Shown piece after piece: positions 42,060-54,600 of a stretch of DNA of 64,000 bases. The notes beneath the pieces were generated by a model. The model saw only the letters and a program-made list of their open reading frames with translations, ran no database searches and was not told where the DNA came from. Positions within the stretch are counted from its first letter, which is position 1. Each line of letters begins with the position of its first letter. The DNA is from Eurosta solidaginis (taxonomy: Eukaryota; Arthropoda; Insecta; Diptera; Tephritidae): the NCBI RefSeq assembly GCF_040869045.1, contig NC_090324.1, positions 58,123,346-58,187,345 of the forward strand, written 5' to 3'. The position numbers were made by a program, and so were the translations under genes.

Positions 42060-44339
42060 GTCCTCGCCCCCTAGGAACGGTTATAATTTAATTATATTTT
42101 TTCGTCTTTGTGACTGAATCACGCCAGAACTCCTACACGGATTTTGATGAACTTTGGGACACAGACAATAGTCTACAAGCGAAATTTTTTTCGAACATGG
42201 AAAGGGAGTGGAGGTCACACGACCCCTTCGAAAAATTACTTTTTAATAATTTTTACACATTATAACTTTACCTTTACTGAACTTCACCAATATAACAACT
42301 CAATAGGTCAAATAAGTCGAGGGCTTACAAAATGAGCAGTGACACCCTCTTATTCCGGGACTTTTTTGGGATCATATGGGGTCCCTTCCGGCCTCATTTC
42401 TGGATGGTTTTCGGGATCCGTCCGGGATCCCGTTGGGGTTATTTCAGAATCTTTTCGAGATAATTTCGGGTCCCTTCCGGCATCATTTCTGGATGGTTTT
42501 CGGGATTCGACCGGGATCCTGTCGGGGTCATTTTGAAACTTAATCTAGACTAACACGGGGTCATTAGGGGACCCTTTCGGTATCATTTCTGGGTGGTTTT
42601 CGGGGTCCGTCCGGGATCCCTTCAGGGGCATTTCGGGACTCTTAGGGGATTATTTGGTGTAACTTCAGGCATCATTTCTAGATGATTTTCGGGATCCGTT
42701 CGTGTTTCCGTCGGGGTAATTTCGGGATCATTTGGGGACCCTTTCGGCACCATTTCTGAATGGTTTACGGGATCCGCCAGGGATACCATCAAGGTCATTT
42801 CGGGACTATTAGGGGATCATTTGGGGACCTTTCCGGCATCATTTCTGGATAGTTTTCGGGATCCGTCCGGGATCCCGACGGGGTCATTTAGGGACTTTTT
42901 CGGGACTATTTCGGGATCATTTGGGGTGTTTTCCGGCATTATTTCTAGATGGTTTTAGGGATTCGTCCGGGATCCCTACGGGGTCATTTCGGGAATTTTG
43001 CGGGACTATTTCGGGATCATTTGGGGTATTTTCCGGCATTATTTCTAAATGGTTTTCGGGATCCATCCTGGATCCCATCGGGGTCAATTCGGGACTTTTT
43101 CTCGACCGATAAGGGATCATTTGGGGACCCTTTCGGCATCATTTCTGAATGGTTTTCGGGATCCGTACGGGATCCCGTCAGGGTCATTTCGAGACTATTA
43201 GGGGGTCACTCGAGGACCTTTCCGGCATCATTTCTGGATAGTTTTCAGGATTTGTATGGGAACCCATCGCGGTAATTTCGGGACTTTTTTCGGACTATTT
43301 CGGGGTCATTTCATAACTTTTTCTGTATTATTTCGGGACCCATTCGGCATAATTTTTTGATGGTTTGCCGGATCCATCAGGGTCATTTCGGGACCATTTT
43401 GGGATCATTTGGGGACCCTTCCGAGGTCATTTCTGGATCCGTCCGTGATGCCGTAAGAGTCATTTCGAAATTTTTTTTACTTTTCAGGGATAGTTTTGGG
43501 ACCCTTCCGGGATCATTTCTGGATCCCTGCGCGGGCCCATCGGTGTCATTTTTGGACTATTTCGGGATCTTTTCTGTATGGATTTCGCGATCCGTCGTGA
43601 TCCGTCTTCTCGGGGTCGTTTCGGAACTTTTTCTGGACTTTGTCGGTATAATTTTGGAACCCTTCCTGGATATTTTCATTTGGGGACCCTTTCGGCATCA
43701 TTTCTGGATGGTTTACGGGATCCGTCCGGGAGCCAGTCAGGGTCATTTCGGAACTTTTCCTGGACTATTTCGGGACCATTTTGGTACCCTGCAGGGATCA
43801 TTTCTGTGTGTTTATCTGGATAAGTCTAGAATCGTGTCGTTGTCATTTCGGGTTTTGGTGGACTATTCCGGGAACTTTTGGAGACCCTTCCCGGGCATTT
43901 CTGGATGGTTGTCGTGATCCATCCGCGATATCGTTGGGGTCATTTTGTAGCTTTTTCTGGATAATTTCGGGATCCTATCAGGTTATCAGCTCATTTAGAT
44001 CTTTTTTTTTTACTCAATTACAAAAATAAAATGCATTAGACAGAAGGGGAGAAGTCCCCGCCCCCTAGGAACAGTTATAATTTAATTATTGTATTTTTTC
44101 GTCTTTGTGACTGAATCACGCCAGAACGGCTACACGGATTTTGATGAAATTTGGCACAGAGACAATATTCTACTGGCGAATTTTTTTTCGAACATGGAGG
44201 GGGGCGAGGGTCCACGACCCCTTCGAATAATTACTTTTTAACAGTTTTTACACATAATAACTTTACGTATACTGACCTTCACCAAAATTACAAACTCAAT
44301 GGGTCAAATAAGTCGAGGGCTTACAAAGTGAGCAGTGTA
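42060..44339. repeat. Duplicated ~280-bp module heading each minisatellite array
   Basis: 42060-42335 and 44038-44339 share CGCCCCCTAGGAAC, TTTTTTCGTCTTTGTGACTG, ATCACGCCAGAAC, ACGGATTTTGATGAA, CACGACCCCTTCGAA and GTCGAGGGCTTACAAA in the same order. Each is followed directly by GGGATCC-type repeats, so the module plus array was duplicated as a unit. Confidence 0.8.
42339..43990. repeat. Minisatellite array 1 built from 10-11-bp words
   Basis: Words such as TTTCGGGACT, TTCGGGATCA, TTTGGGGACC, TTCCGGCATCATTTCTGGAT, GGTTTTCGGGATCC and GTCCGGGATCCCGTC repeat in composite units of about 80-110 bp. The CATTTCTGGATGG anchor spacing varies (89, 110, 78, 79, 89, 99, 100, 101). Open frames across it on both strands are by-products. 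Confidence 0.85.
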
Positions 44340-45120
44340 TCTTTTTGGGACCCTTCCGAGATAATTTCTGGGTAATTTTGGGATCCGTCCGGCATCCCGT
44401 CGTGGTAATTTCGGTACTTTTTCTGGACTATGTCAGGGTCATTTAGGGACTTTTACGTGAACATTTCTGGATGGTTTTTGGGATCCGTCCGGCGTCCCGC
44501 TGGGATTTTTTCGGGACCTTTACAGGACTATTTCGGGAACTTCCGGTATAATTTCTGAATACTTTCGGGATACCGTCAGGGTTATTTCGGCGCTTTTTCG
44601 GGATCATTTGGGGTTCTTCCGGCATCATTTCTGGATGGTTTTCGGGATCCGTCCGGGATCCCGTCAGTGATTTCGTTATTTATGGATGGTGTTCGGGATC
44701 AGTCCGGGATCCCGTCAGGGTCATTTCGGGACTTTCGGGATCATTACTGTATGGTTTTCGAGACCCCGTCAGGGTAATTTCGGGACGTTTTCGGGGTCAT
44801 TTGGAGACCATTCCGGCATCATTGCTGTATGGTTTTCCGGATCCGTCCTGGATTTCGTCAGTGTCATTTCAGGACTTTCTCGGGATTACTTCGGGATAAT
44901 TTTGGGACCCTTCCCGCATCATTTCTGGATAGTTTTCGAGATCCGTCCGGGACCCCGTCATTGTAATTTCGGTACTATTTCGGGTTCATTTGGAGACCCC
45001 TCAGGGATACTTTTTGGATGGTTTTCGGGATTTGTCCAGGATCACGTCGGGATCATTTCGGGACTATTTTGGTATCATTTTGGGACCTTTTCGGAATCAT
45101 TTAAGGACTCTGCGAAACCC
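44340..45120. repeat. Minisatellite array 2, same family as array 1
   Basis: The same words in the same composite order, shorter and slightly more diverged. It ends near 45120, where AT-rich sequence begins. Confidence 0.85.
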
Positions 45121-45671
45121 GTAGTTCAGCAGACATGACTTTTTAAATTATGAGCTTTTAGGGTCATGAATTTGCTGGTAATTATTCGTAATTAAAATTC
45201 GGTATGTTCTATCTTTAATATCTAGCATAGCCTTTTCGTTCTATTTTTGATTTTTTTAAATGAATTCTTTAAGGAACTGGTATAACTATAATTACACTTT
45301 TTGTAATATTTTAACCAACCAAATATCCGAAAAAGCAATACTATTTTCATCTAGAAAATTCTCTTTGGTTTTAGCTAATTGTAGTTTCAGTCGTTTGTTC
45401 TATGAATAGTAATTCCTTTACCCTCTCATATCAGTTAATTTATCTTAGGAACAAAATGTATTTTTTTAATTCGAAAAAAACTGTACTGCACTATTCACGT
45501 AAGCGTGCCTTTCAGGTTATCAGCTCATTTAGTTATTTTTTTTTACTGTATTACAAAAATAAAAGAAATTGACAAAAATGAGTTTTAAACAGATATCTTA
45601 ATAAGCATGCTAACGTGAATATCCCATATATTTTACTTTCTCTTTGCGGGCGGGCCGCGGGTAAAGGCTAG

Positions 45672-47046
45672 GTTGTCCTATATTGGTGGGTAGTTATCCA
45701 TTACCCTATCGGTTAAATTAGTTTTACTCTGCAATCCAGCGTTTTTCAAAAATATTTAGACAATAATGCATGCCGTTGCAAAATTTAAGTTTACCCAGTA
45801 AACCTTTTAAGTCAAAAAAGAGTCGGAAAAATATCTAAATTGGAGGGTTTACAGTTGGTATGTGCTCATTTGGGAGGCCGAAACCAATGTATTTCCTTCT
45901 TGCAATTGTCGTCCTATATGAGCCTATTGACGTATATCATTTGAGCCTAAATAAGAGTCTTTAAAGGCGTTTAACAGCTCATATTATACTCTACTGGAAC
46001 TCTCCGGCGTAATTTTTAACTCTAATAAACTCTGATTATCTGACACCTGGCCTATTTATTAGGCATGGTCAGCGCTTATTGGGGTCATATATAGTTCGAC
46101 ATACTTGGACAGAGCGCGCCAGCTTTGCGGTCACATTAAAAGTGTTTAGAAGCGTACATGAGCGGAAAACGTCGATGCTTATACAAAAAAAGAAAAGCAA
46201 TGTCAACAATAATGTACAAATGTAATTCATTTTATATTAAAATGAAAAATTGTCGTAACAAAGTTTCAAAATTTGTTCCAAACTCGCTGTGACCTAAATA
46301 GTTGATAAATGATAATTTTCGCATGCTAGGTTAGGAGCTTTTAGGTCGTTAACTAAAAGGCAAAAATTAAATTTTCTTTTGCCCTCCTATGCGTTTCGAC
46401 GCCTTTCTGATTCCTACGTTGCCCACTTGGACTTGTTTTGGATTCTTAAATTATGAGCGCCGTGAGCATGTTTGAGGGGTAGCTTTTTATAAACATTCTC
46501 TTACAGTTCTGGAGTTCAATATGGGCCCGAGAAATATCAGCTTCAAAAATGCTATCACCTTAGAGCCTTTTATGACTCCACTTTTATGAAATTATGAACA
46601 AACGAAAAATATTAAACTCAGTAAACTAGGTAGCTGTGGAACAAAAACTCAAAAATTTTTCTGCGACAATTTATTCTAAATAAATAATTAATTGAACTAA
46701 TACTAATATTTCATTTCTATCTTATCCTCATGGGAGTTTTGTCACAACAATTTTCTCCACTTCGCTTCGGATATATGTCAAAAATTCTTCCTAAAAACCC
46801 TGAAGTAGTGTCATTAAAATACTCAAAATTAGCAGTATATGACGCCAATAAGGCTCAATTGCTGAACTGTAATTCCAAGCAGCCTCGATTCAAATGATTT
46901 TTAAATACCCAAAAAAAAGATACAAAAAAAGAATATTCCGGGTATTTTCCTGGTATTTACCATTTATACCAATAAAAATGGTAAATACCCGGTAGAATCC
47001 CAACTCTACATATGTATATTTAGAATAATTTTCTTCTAATAACAAT
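45672..47046. other. No gene recognised
   Basis: AT-rich. Just before this stretch, 45513-45565 (CAGGTTATCAGCTCATTTAG and an ATTACAAAAATAAAA follow-on) repeats 43977-44035, showing that part of the Helitron-like unit recurs. No coding signal. Confidence 0.4.
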
Positions 47047-47165
47047 AACATATCTCACGTATAATTTGTTATTATTTGCTACAAAAATAAATATCCTTTT
47101 CTACAAAAATAACATATCTCACGTATAATTTGTTATTATTTTCTACAAAAATAAATATCCGTTTT
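47047..47165. repeat. 64-bp tandem duplication
   Basis: AACATATCTCACGTATAATT, TGTTATTATTT and CTACAAAAATAAATATCC occur twice, starting at 47047 and 47111. Confidence 0.9.
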
Positions 47166-47193
47166 GCGAGCAACGTCGCACACGGGCTGCTAG
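47164..47193 (+). other. Helitron-like 3' terminus
   Basis: GCGAGCAACGTCGCACACGGGCTGCTAG ends in CTAG and is followed by T, with a GC-rich imperfect hairpin before it, as at Helitron 3' ends. The matching 5' end was not found, so this may be a fragment. Confidence 0.45.
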
Positions 47194-47284
47194 TTCCTAT
47201 ATATTCTTCAAAGGTATAATGAAAATAAGGTACGGGATACAAACAGTTTTTATAATCTGAAGTTAAAGGGTAGAAACCCTTAGG

Positions 47285-48225
47285 TGACACTCGCAATAAT
47301 TAAGACTAAGGACGTGGAAGAAATACTAAAGACATTTAATAACCAGCATACTAAAATAAAATTTACAATAGAAAAGAGAAAAACAATATATTGCCCTTCC
47401 TAGATATTGAAATCATAATATCAGACCAAACACTAAACCTAATTGGTATGCTAAACCCGTATCGCCATCTATAATGATAAACTATCATTCGAATCACCCA
47501 TGGATGCAAAAAAAGAACACGGCCATAAACTTTATAACTAATGTTCTCAATCTTAGTGAACAGGAGTTCATGACGACAAACATCCAAAAAATTCGAATTA
47601 TTTTATACAAGAAACTAATAGACGCGTGGATAACAACAGCAAACAACAAAGATAACTGCCCGCCAAGCAATACTGAACAGAGAAAAGAACAAGAAAAACT
47701 AATATACACAGGCGTGACATACATACCAGGATTAACGGACATCAAAACAATAGGTAGCATCACACGCAAAAACAAAATAAAATTAGCACATAAAGCAAAT
47801 CAAACTTTAAGTACAACATTTACACAAACAAAAGACAAAATCAACAAAGAACAGCAACACACTGTAGTATACCAAATCCAATGTAATGGGAGCGCAGGCG
47901 AAAATTGCAAACAAATATACATTGGAAAAACAAAGCGATCGCTAGGCGTCCGAATAAATGAACACAGATTTGACGCGAAAAATAAGAAAACAACAACAGC
48001 ACTATGCGAACATTTAACCAACACAGGACACACAGCGGACTTTGAACACACGAAAATATTAGATATTGAGGGGAAAGAAAGAACACGACGCTGGAAGCAT
48101 TGAGAATACAACAAAAAATCAACAGTGCTATGAATTATAAAGAACACGTCAATAACATCAACTGCGCTTACATGACGGCATTATCAGCTAGTGGACGATT
48201 TAGTGAAGATTAATGAATTAATGTT
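47285..48225 (+). pseudogene. Penelope-like element, C-terminal reverse transcriptase and GIY-YIG endonuclease
   Basis: 47285-47470 gives thumb-region traces (EEILKTFNNQHTKIKF, LPFLDIEI) across frame changes. From 47474 an open frame reads NYHSNHPWMQKKNTAINFI, then a linker, then the GIY-YIG endonuclease: VVYQIQCNGSAGENCKQIYI, IGKTKRSLGVRINEHRFDA and ALCEHLTNTGHTADFEHTKI, with the Cys-rich insertion usual for Penelope-like elements. A frameshift near 48095 precedes the true end (NYKEHVNNINCAYMTALSAS, ending near 48213). The 5' two-thirds is missing. The endonuclease would cut the target for primed reverse transcription. Confidence 0.82.
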
Positions 48226-48500
48226 GAGGGTTGTTTATTTATGGTTAGTAATGTTTATGTTTTAATAAAGTTATTTAACATTGGATGTAAGTGAAAAGTC
48301 TGTTAAAGAGTTATGTAAATTATTCATTGTTAAATATGTTAATGTTTGTTTTGTTTTATGTTTATATTTTTATGTTAAAAAATATTCAGCCCCCCTGAGG
48401 AAGATGGAACACACTTCGATGGGTGAGGCGTAGGAGAAAAAGAAATGTGTTTTATCTTGAAATTATCGGCCGAAAAGCTCCAATAACCACAAAGTAATCA
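48226..48500 (+). other. 3' tail of the Penelope-like element
   Basis: T-rich sequence followed by CCCCTGAGGAAGATGGAACA, CTTCGATGGGTGAGGCG and ATTATCGGCCGAAAAGC. Penelope-like elements commonly end with sequence of this character. CTGAGGA fits the first half of a hammerhead core, but a clear GAAA half is not seen. Confidence 0.4.
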
Positions 48501-49242
48501 TATTACATTTCTTTTGATATATACTAGCATTTATTACTCGTTTACAATGAGTGAAAAATATTCACTCTCGTTACAACTTTACAAAGTTTCTTAACATTAT
48601 TTGAAGATATATATATTAAACTACTTAATATGCAAAAAAATATTTTTTTCGTTGCCAGCAGATCCATATCATCAGAAGTGATTCTCATGATACCCCTTTT
48701 GATGCTCCAAACGATATATTTGCTACTGGAAAAATAGAAAAAAATAAAAATCGAAATTAGTTATAAATTCAATATAACTTTCAGAGACAGGCTTTATTTA
48801 CCTATTCCAAAGTTGTGCTTACTGGAGCTATGGTTGCATCCTGTGAAGAAAGCAGGTTGAAATATTTGATTGCTAACAAGAAAAAAAGAAAAATAAAAGT
48901 CAAAATTAGAAAACCATTCAACAGAAAATACTAAGTCTGAATCTTCCCTTGTTTAGAGCTCGGGTTAAAGAAAAGACACTAGTACTGAAGTGAATATTTG
49001 CATTGCTGAAATAAAATTAAAAGCCAAAATTAGTTATTGATTCAACACAATTTTTAAAAACTTGATCTTTTTTGAGAGTTCGGGTTAAATAATAGGTTAA
49101 TTGCAAGTCAATTGCTGAAAAAAAAAAAATAAAATACTAAGTTTGTAAAAGAATGTAACACAATTTTGAGTTCAATCAAAATAGCAAAATGTTAATTTGC
49201 TTATTCTAAACAGTAGAAGCGTAAACCCAGGTTTAAAAGTTA
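48501..49242. other. AT-rich spacer before the giant inverted repeat
   Basis: No gene. It contains loosely repeated phrases (AATTAGTTATTGATTCAACA, GAGTTCGGGTTAAA-like at about 48956 and 49078). The inverted repeat may extend left into it, but its partner would lie outside the window. Confidence 0.4.
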
Positions 49243-49854
49243 TAAAAATTAAGTTTTAAAATATTAAAATATATTTGACGTTTTTTCCCAAAGCTGCAAA
49301 ATTTTTTTTCTCGCTTAGAAAAAAATTTCGATTGAAAATCAAAAACAAAGTAAGCAATTAATTTAGAGAATGTTAGTTCCACTGTAGAATATACAATTGA
49401 CTAATTTTACAAATAAATTAGAAATTATTTAAATAATTATTATATTTTTTTAATTCATATATTTTTTTTATTAAAAATATATTAAAACTAAATATAAACA
49501 AAGAAATAAATAAAGAAAGCAATGCAGGTTAATTAGTACAAAGTCAAAAACGAAACGGAGGGACTTAATTGTAAAAGGAAACGGTGAAATATATCTACAA
49601 ACTACTATTTACAACGGCAATCTTAACTATATATAACCTATGCAAATTTATAAAATAAATTATGAAATGACGGACTTAAAATAAATCTAGGGCCTACAGG
49701 TATAGAATAATACTTAAGGACTAAATCTTCTTTGGAGAACACAAGGGGCTCTATAAAAGCGTTTCCAACTTTTTTTTGTTGGTTAACCATTTTTATAGAA
49801 CCCATATACTTCTTAAGAAGAAACTTTCCTTATCATTGTTAAAATATATAATAT

Positions 49855-50403
49855 TGTAACGAATCTACTTGCAAATCCTCTTATTTGCAACCTCTGCTAA
49901 GTTCGAATTACTAAACTGTTGAATAAATAACTCCAATATTGAACAATGGAAAAATGGCCTTTATTAAAGTACTTCACAATAACACTTATACTTCGCAACT
50001 AGCCTGATTAACAACCAAACTGATCGATAACTCAAATGAAACTGAACTCCAGCGCCTCTACATTTGCTGCCTTTTATACCCTCTGATTTCCTCGATCGCA
50101 TCTTCTAGGCGCCTCCATTTCCAGAATATACTAGTTGGCCATCAGCTCTCAAAATTCTCAGCTGTAACTGCAATAGCACGATTTTATAGCTTCTCTCATT
50201 GCATACTTTCAGAAGTATCTCAGATATATGCATGTGGTTGTGCCTTGCTTCTCAGCTGCGTGTGCCTACATACGTGTAGACATAATGATTGATTCGCTTA
50301 TGTAGATACAAGTGACTGTCTGCTTTATTGTTGTTGTGAATTTATTTACTTATCATCAGACTAGGGATGTGAGTATCACTTAGTGTCACTCATATTCGTC
50401 AAA
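49855..50403 (-). repeat. LTR of the left-arm derivative
   Basis: 549 bp, the same length as LTR3 (62805-63353). On the minus strand it starts TTTGACG instead of TGTGACG, a change in the terminal bases, and ends TAGATTCGTTACA. Confidence 0.85.
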
Positions 50404-52180
50404 CTGCCCTCCACCTAAGTCTGATCGTCCCGATCAGACAAATATCTCGAACTAAACGCTGCTAGCATCGCCAAATGTACCACTCTTCTAGTTCTTGGTA
50501 TGCGGTAGATTACATCTTCACAACTCTGTACGGGCCTTCCCAACTGCACCGATATTTGGATGGAACACCTTTCCGCCGGTGAGGGTTGCATAGCAGTACC
50601 AAATCTTCCTCCAAGAAACCTTCCGAATTAAAGTTCTTGTAATGCCAGTGTCTGATCTTACTACTCATTACCCTGGGCCGTTCCCTCACAATCTGTTGTT
50701 TGTCCAATGAACTACTTCGTAGAGCTTGCGCTTGACAGAGTGGCTTCGCATAATCAGTATCGTTCCCACGTTTCACAACAGTAGTGCGCTCCGGCTTGAA
50801 ACTACTCTCGCATTCTTTCTCGAAAATTCGCTGATTCGTTTTCCTGCGTCTTTTAGGTTTTGTCAATGCCAGTGTTTCTCTCGCAGGTACTTTTGATTTT
50901 GCTTTATTTGGCCCATTCGATCTATTAACCTTTGCCTTTGACTTCCGTGGTTGTTGTCGAGTCTTCTCCACCAGTACTCGATTACTACTGAATCCTTTCT
51001 GCAAACTGAAGTTAAGTGGTATATCCTGTTTCTGATAACGCATGACCCTTTTCTGCATATCGATCTTGATGACATGGTCAACCAAGAAATCCACTCCCAA
51101 TATAACTTCATCAACAATCTCCACCACAACGAATTTGTGTAAAACCCTGACCTTCCCAATTAAGGCTTCACAGATCACTTCTCCCCGGACTTGGTTAGAC
51201 TCGCCAGTGACCGTACGCAACCTCGCTCCAGGTAATGAATTTACTCTCCTGTAGACCAAATCGAATCAAGGAATGAGATGCCCCCGTACCCACAGTCAGT
51301 AGGTACATGTTCTTTACCATCCACATTCCCTCTGACCGTAAGACTGCTCGATTTTCTACCAATTTGCAACACAGATATCACAGGGCATTCAATTGCTGGA
51401 TCTAGCTCTCGATCCCTACCTCTTACACGTTCTTGCTCATCTCCTCCAGCTTTGCGTTTACGGCCACCGACATTGTTCTAACTATTAGAACCAAGATCGC
51501 AAGGACGTGCAATGTGACTTGACTTCTCGCATTTCAAGCATTTGATAACTTTTTCACTCCGCTTTTGCGATCCTTCCAGCGCCTCCAATATTGCGTCTAC
51601 CCACTCTGGCCTTTCTATTTCCACACGGCGTGCTTTGAAAACTGGTTTACACAGAAGCGACGCTGTTTCCTGAATCAGAGCTTGTTACACCGTTTCTGCG
51701 AATGTTGGCTTTGGGTTTGCGTATGTAGTTCGCTTCGTTTCGACGTCCCGTATGCCATTTATAAAGCTCTGAATCTGTACCCTTTCAGTGTATTCCACGG
51801 GTGCGTCCGCATTTGCAAGGTGAGCCAATCTTTCAATACTTGAAGCAAACTCCTGCAATGTCTCATTTGCTTTTTGGTAGCGGCTTTGCAACTCAATTCG
51901 GAATATCTGTTTTCTATGCTCGCTTCCATAACGTCGTTCTACAGCAGCTATCAATGCGTCATAACTGTTCCGTTCGTACTCTGGAATAGTCTGTAAGATT
52001 TCGGCAGCTGGTCCTTTCAATGCTACGAAGAGTGCAGCAACTTTATCTTCCGCATTCCAGTTGTTCACTGCCGCGGTCTTTTCAAACAGCTGGGCGATTT
52101 AGTTATAACTGATCCATACGACCTTTTAAATCATCTGCTTCTGCCTGAAATTGAGCCATTTCTGCATCCTGCGCTTCCAG
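50404..52180 (-). pseudogene. Gag-pol remnant of the left-arm derivative
   Basis: Late gag at 52068-51685 carries AALFVALKGPAAEILQTIP and RRYGSEHRKQIFRIELQ. The CCHC knuckle and a Gly/Arg-rich tail lie at about 51560-51470, after a stop. The pol part (51259-50510) runs from behind the protease active site (LGVDFLVDHVIKIDMQKRVM) through a Lys/Arg-rich stretch and NPERTTVV-like sequence directly into the integrase C-terminus (GFLEEDLVLLCNPHRRKG). Reverse transcriptase, RNase H and the integrase DDE core are absent. In the DTGAS position the Asp codon reads Gly, as in the right-arm units. Confidence 0.78.
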
Positions 52181-52491
52181 TTTTGATGATTCCTAAGCGC
52201 TTCCATTTCCAGAGTCTACTAGTTGGCCATCAGCTCTCAAACTTCTCAGCTGTAACTACAATTGCACGATTTTATAGCTTCTCTCAATGCATACTTTCAG
52301 GAGTATCTCAGATATATGCATGTGGTTGTGCTTTGCTTCTCAGCTGCGTGTACCTACATATGTGTAGACATAATGATAGATTCGCTTATGTAGACACAAG
52401 TGACTGTCTGCTTTATTGTTGTTGTGACTTTATTTACTTATCATCAGACTAGAGATGTGAGTATCACTTAGTGTCACTCATATTCGTCACA

Positions 52492-53402
52492 ATATAATTT
52501 TCATTTTTAAAAATTTTACTATAATCCTTAAAATTTCTTCTCTTCTATTCTCAGAAGCAATTGCTGCAGAATCTTAGATGGATTGTGAATCAGTTTTTTA
52601 ATGTATTGCGTATAAATCTCAAATTTATATGCTGAAAAAGAATCTAGCGGACCAAATTGTTTTACGCAATCGCTTAAATGCAAAAGGCCGTGGACATTGA
52701 AACTAATTAAATTCGCGCCAAAATAATTACTAAATAATTTAACAAACCCTTTTCATTCGCAACATTAGATTCTACTTTACAAGACTTCTCACAGGAGAGA
52801 AGTCGAATAGCGCAATGTAACAAAAGACAGTGATAATAAAGGCTATCCGGTATGCAATCTTTCAAAACGTAAGTGCCAGAATAGAATAAAAAACTGCTGG
52901 TATTCTTTCGATTTCTAGTTGCTTAATTGGTCTAGATCACGGCTTCGTCTAGAAAACTCAGAGGGAATGTAATTATTCAGAAACATACATTTTTCGTTCA
53001 TTCTAGTTACGATCCCTCTTTTAATAAGCAAATGGAGTAGTTATTTACGGCGTTAATATGTATAACGCAACGCGACGCGAAGAGTCACTTTCACCCAAGT
53101 GAAACCAAATTCGTATCATATAAAAGCATTCATTCACTTCGGTGACTCTCAGTGACTATCGGTGACTGTAGGTGACTGTCTTACGTTTTATTTAGCTTGG
53201 CTTGACAGGCTGACATTTGTAATTGACATTTTGTAATTGAAATTTAAGTAACTTCCCGATAAGCTACAATCTTGAAACTTGGAATATAGTTCAGAACCCG
53301 ATGATAATGCCATAATAAGAAAAAAATGCCGCTAGGTGGCGCAAGGATCGAGATATTCAAAAAAATCGCTTTTGTGGTCCGCTTTGGCTCATATTTGGAA
53401 CA
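52492..53402. repeat. Unique-looking inner arm segment, left copy
   Basis: This mirrors 56873-57800 nearly end to end, for example GAAGCAATTGCTGCAGAATC, CCAAATTGTTTTACGCAATC and GACTTCTCACAGGAGAG. No gene is seen. It is the best stretch for measuring arm divergence, because it holds few other repeats. Confidence 0.8.
53125..53180. repeat. Short GGTGACT tandem motif, mirrored at 57108-57165
   Basis: CGGTGACTCTCAGTGACTAT then CGGTGACTGTAGGTGACTGT are 10-11-bp variants in tandem. They lie just outside the foldback-like ends (TTTATTTAGCTTGGCTTGAC) and recur at 56026-56070. Confidence 0.7.
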
Positions 53403-53699
53403 CCAAATGAAATGGTTACAAACGCATTCAGCTACGTCATGCCTTAGTTGTTGTAAAGTTTTTCCCAATTGCCTTCTTTCGCATATATTATCTTCTACAC
53501 ATCACATACTTCGTATGTAGTTATGTGTTGAAGTTATGCATGTTTGTAAGGCGGTTTCAGAGAAACTTGGTATTATTGCTGTTTTTGCTCTATTTATAGA
53601 ACTACAACGAATTAACCAAATGTTGTCTGTTTATATGAATTAATCGGGGATTGCCCGTATTTCTTTAAATGTATGAACATTTATTTCAAGCAATTGTTT

Positions 53700-53885
53700 T
53701 TAATTTTATAATTTATTTAATAATTTGGGAAAAATTTAAACAACGTGACATCAGGACGGACAAGGCGATAGCTGTTTCGATTATACCTTGTAAATCTCTT
53801 CAAAGTCTTTTCTCCCGGGAATGGGGGTCGAACCTGCACTCCTACAATAGCTGAAATGGTTACAAACGCATTCAGCTACGTCATG
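53700..53885 (-). mobile_element. tRNA-like SINE unit, left arm
   Basis: On the minus strand, GTAGCTGAATGCG is A-box-like and GCAGGTTCGACCCC B-box-like, followed by a ~120-bp body (AAAGACTTTGAAGAGATTTA, AAACAACGTGACAT reversed) and an AT-rich tail. It is the mirrored copy of 56392-56600. Confidence 0.45.
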
Positions 53886-54384
53886 CCTTAGTTGCTGTAA
53901 AGTTTTTCCCAATTGCTTCTTTCGCATATATTATCTTCTACACATCACATACTTCGTATGTAGTTATGTGTTGAAGTTATGCATGTTTGTAAGGCGGTTT
54001 CAGAGAAACCTGGTATTGTTGCTGTTTTTGTTCTATTTGTAGAACTACAACGAATTAACCAAATGTTGTCTGTTTATATGAATTAATCGGAGATTGCACG
54101 TATTGCTTTAAATGTTTGAACATTTATTTCAAGCAATTTTTTTTAATTGTATAATTTATTTAATAATTTGGGAAAAATTTAAACAACGTGACATATGGAC
54201 GGACAAGGCTAATTCGTTGTAGTTCTATAAATAGAACAAAAACAGCAATAATACCAAGTTTCTCTGAAACTGCCTTACAAACATGCATAACTTCAACACA
54301 TAACTACATACGAAGTATGTGATGTGTAGAATATAATATATGCGAAAGAAGGCAATTGGGAAAAAATTTACAACAACTAAGGCG

Positions 54385-54600
54385 TGACGTAGCTGAATGC
54401 GTTTGTAACCATTTCAACTATCGTAGGAGTGCGGGTGTGACTCCCAATCCCGGGAGTAAAGGCTTTGAAGATATTTACAAGGTATAATCGAAACAGCTGT
54501 CGCCTTGACCGTCTTGATGTCACGTTGTTTAAATTTTTCCCAAATTATTAAATAAATTATAAAATTAAAAAAAATTGTTGAAAATAAATGTTCATACATT
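54385..54600 (+). mobile_element. tRNA-like SINE unit, centre
   Basis: GACGTAGCTGAATGCG and a weakened B box (GGTGTGACTCC) lie about 45 bp apart, followed by CCCGGGAGTAAAGGCTTTG and the same body. It has the orientation of the right-arm copy although it lies nearer the left arm, which breaks the symmetry of the large inverted repeat. Confidence 0.42.

Larger units (their letters stand above)
41891..45671 (+). mobile_element. Probable non-autonomous Helitron filled with minisatellite
   Basis: The left end TCTAATATATATATTATAAA follows an A, and GAAAGTTTTGATATTTGGATG then GAACGGCTGGACAGATTTGG resemble insect Helitron 5' ends. The candidate right end GGGCCGCGGGTAAAGGCTAG (CTAG at 45668-45671) has the GC-rich hairpin and CTRR-type finish. 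Inside are two copies of a ~280-bp module each followed by a minisatellite array. No Rep or helicase is encoded. Family assignment is inference from the ends. Confidence 0.5.
49855..52491 (-). mobile_element. Non-autonomous gypsy derivative, left arm (one unit)
   Basis: On the minus strand: a 5'-partial LTR (52491-52190), a direct jump into late gag, a shortened pol (51259-50404) and a complete 3' LTR (50403-49855). The partial-LTR-to-gag junction is the same as in the right arm at about 58100, so both arms descend from one rearranged insertion. The outer flanks (AATATAATAT) match the right arm. Confidence 0.8.

Noticed and set aside
42339..45138. Open frames of 60-186 residues on both strands with repeated FRDxxGxxSGSF-type peptides
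   Set aside because: They are translations of the GGGATCC-type minisatellite; every frame stays open for the same compositional reason, and no start or domain is credible.
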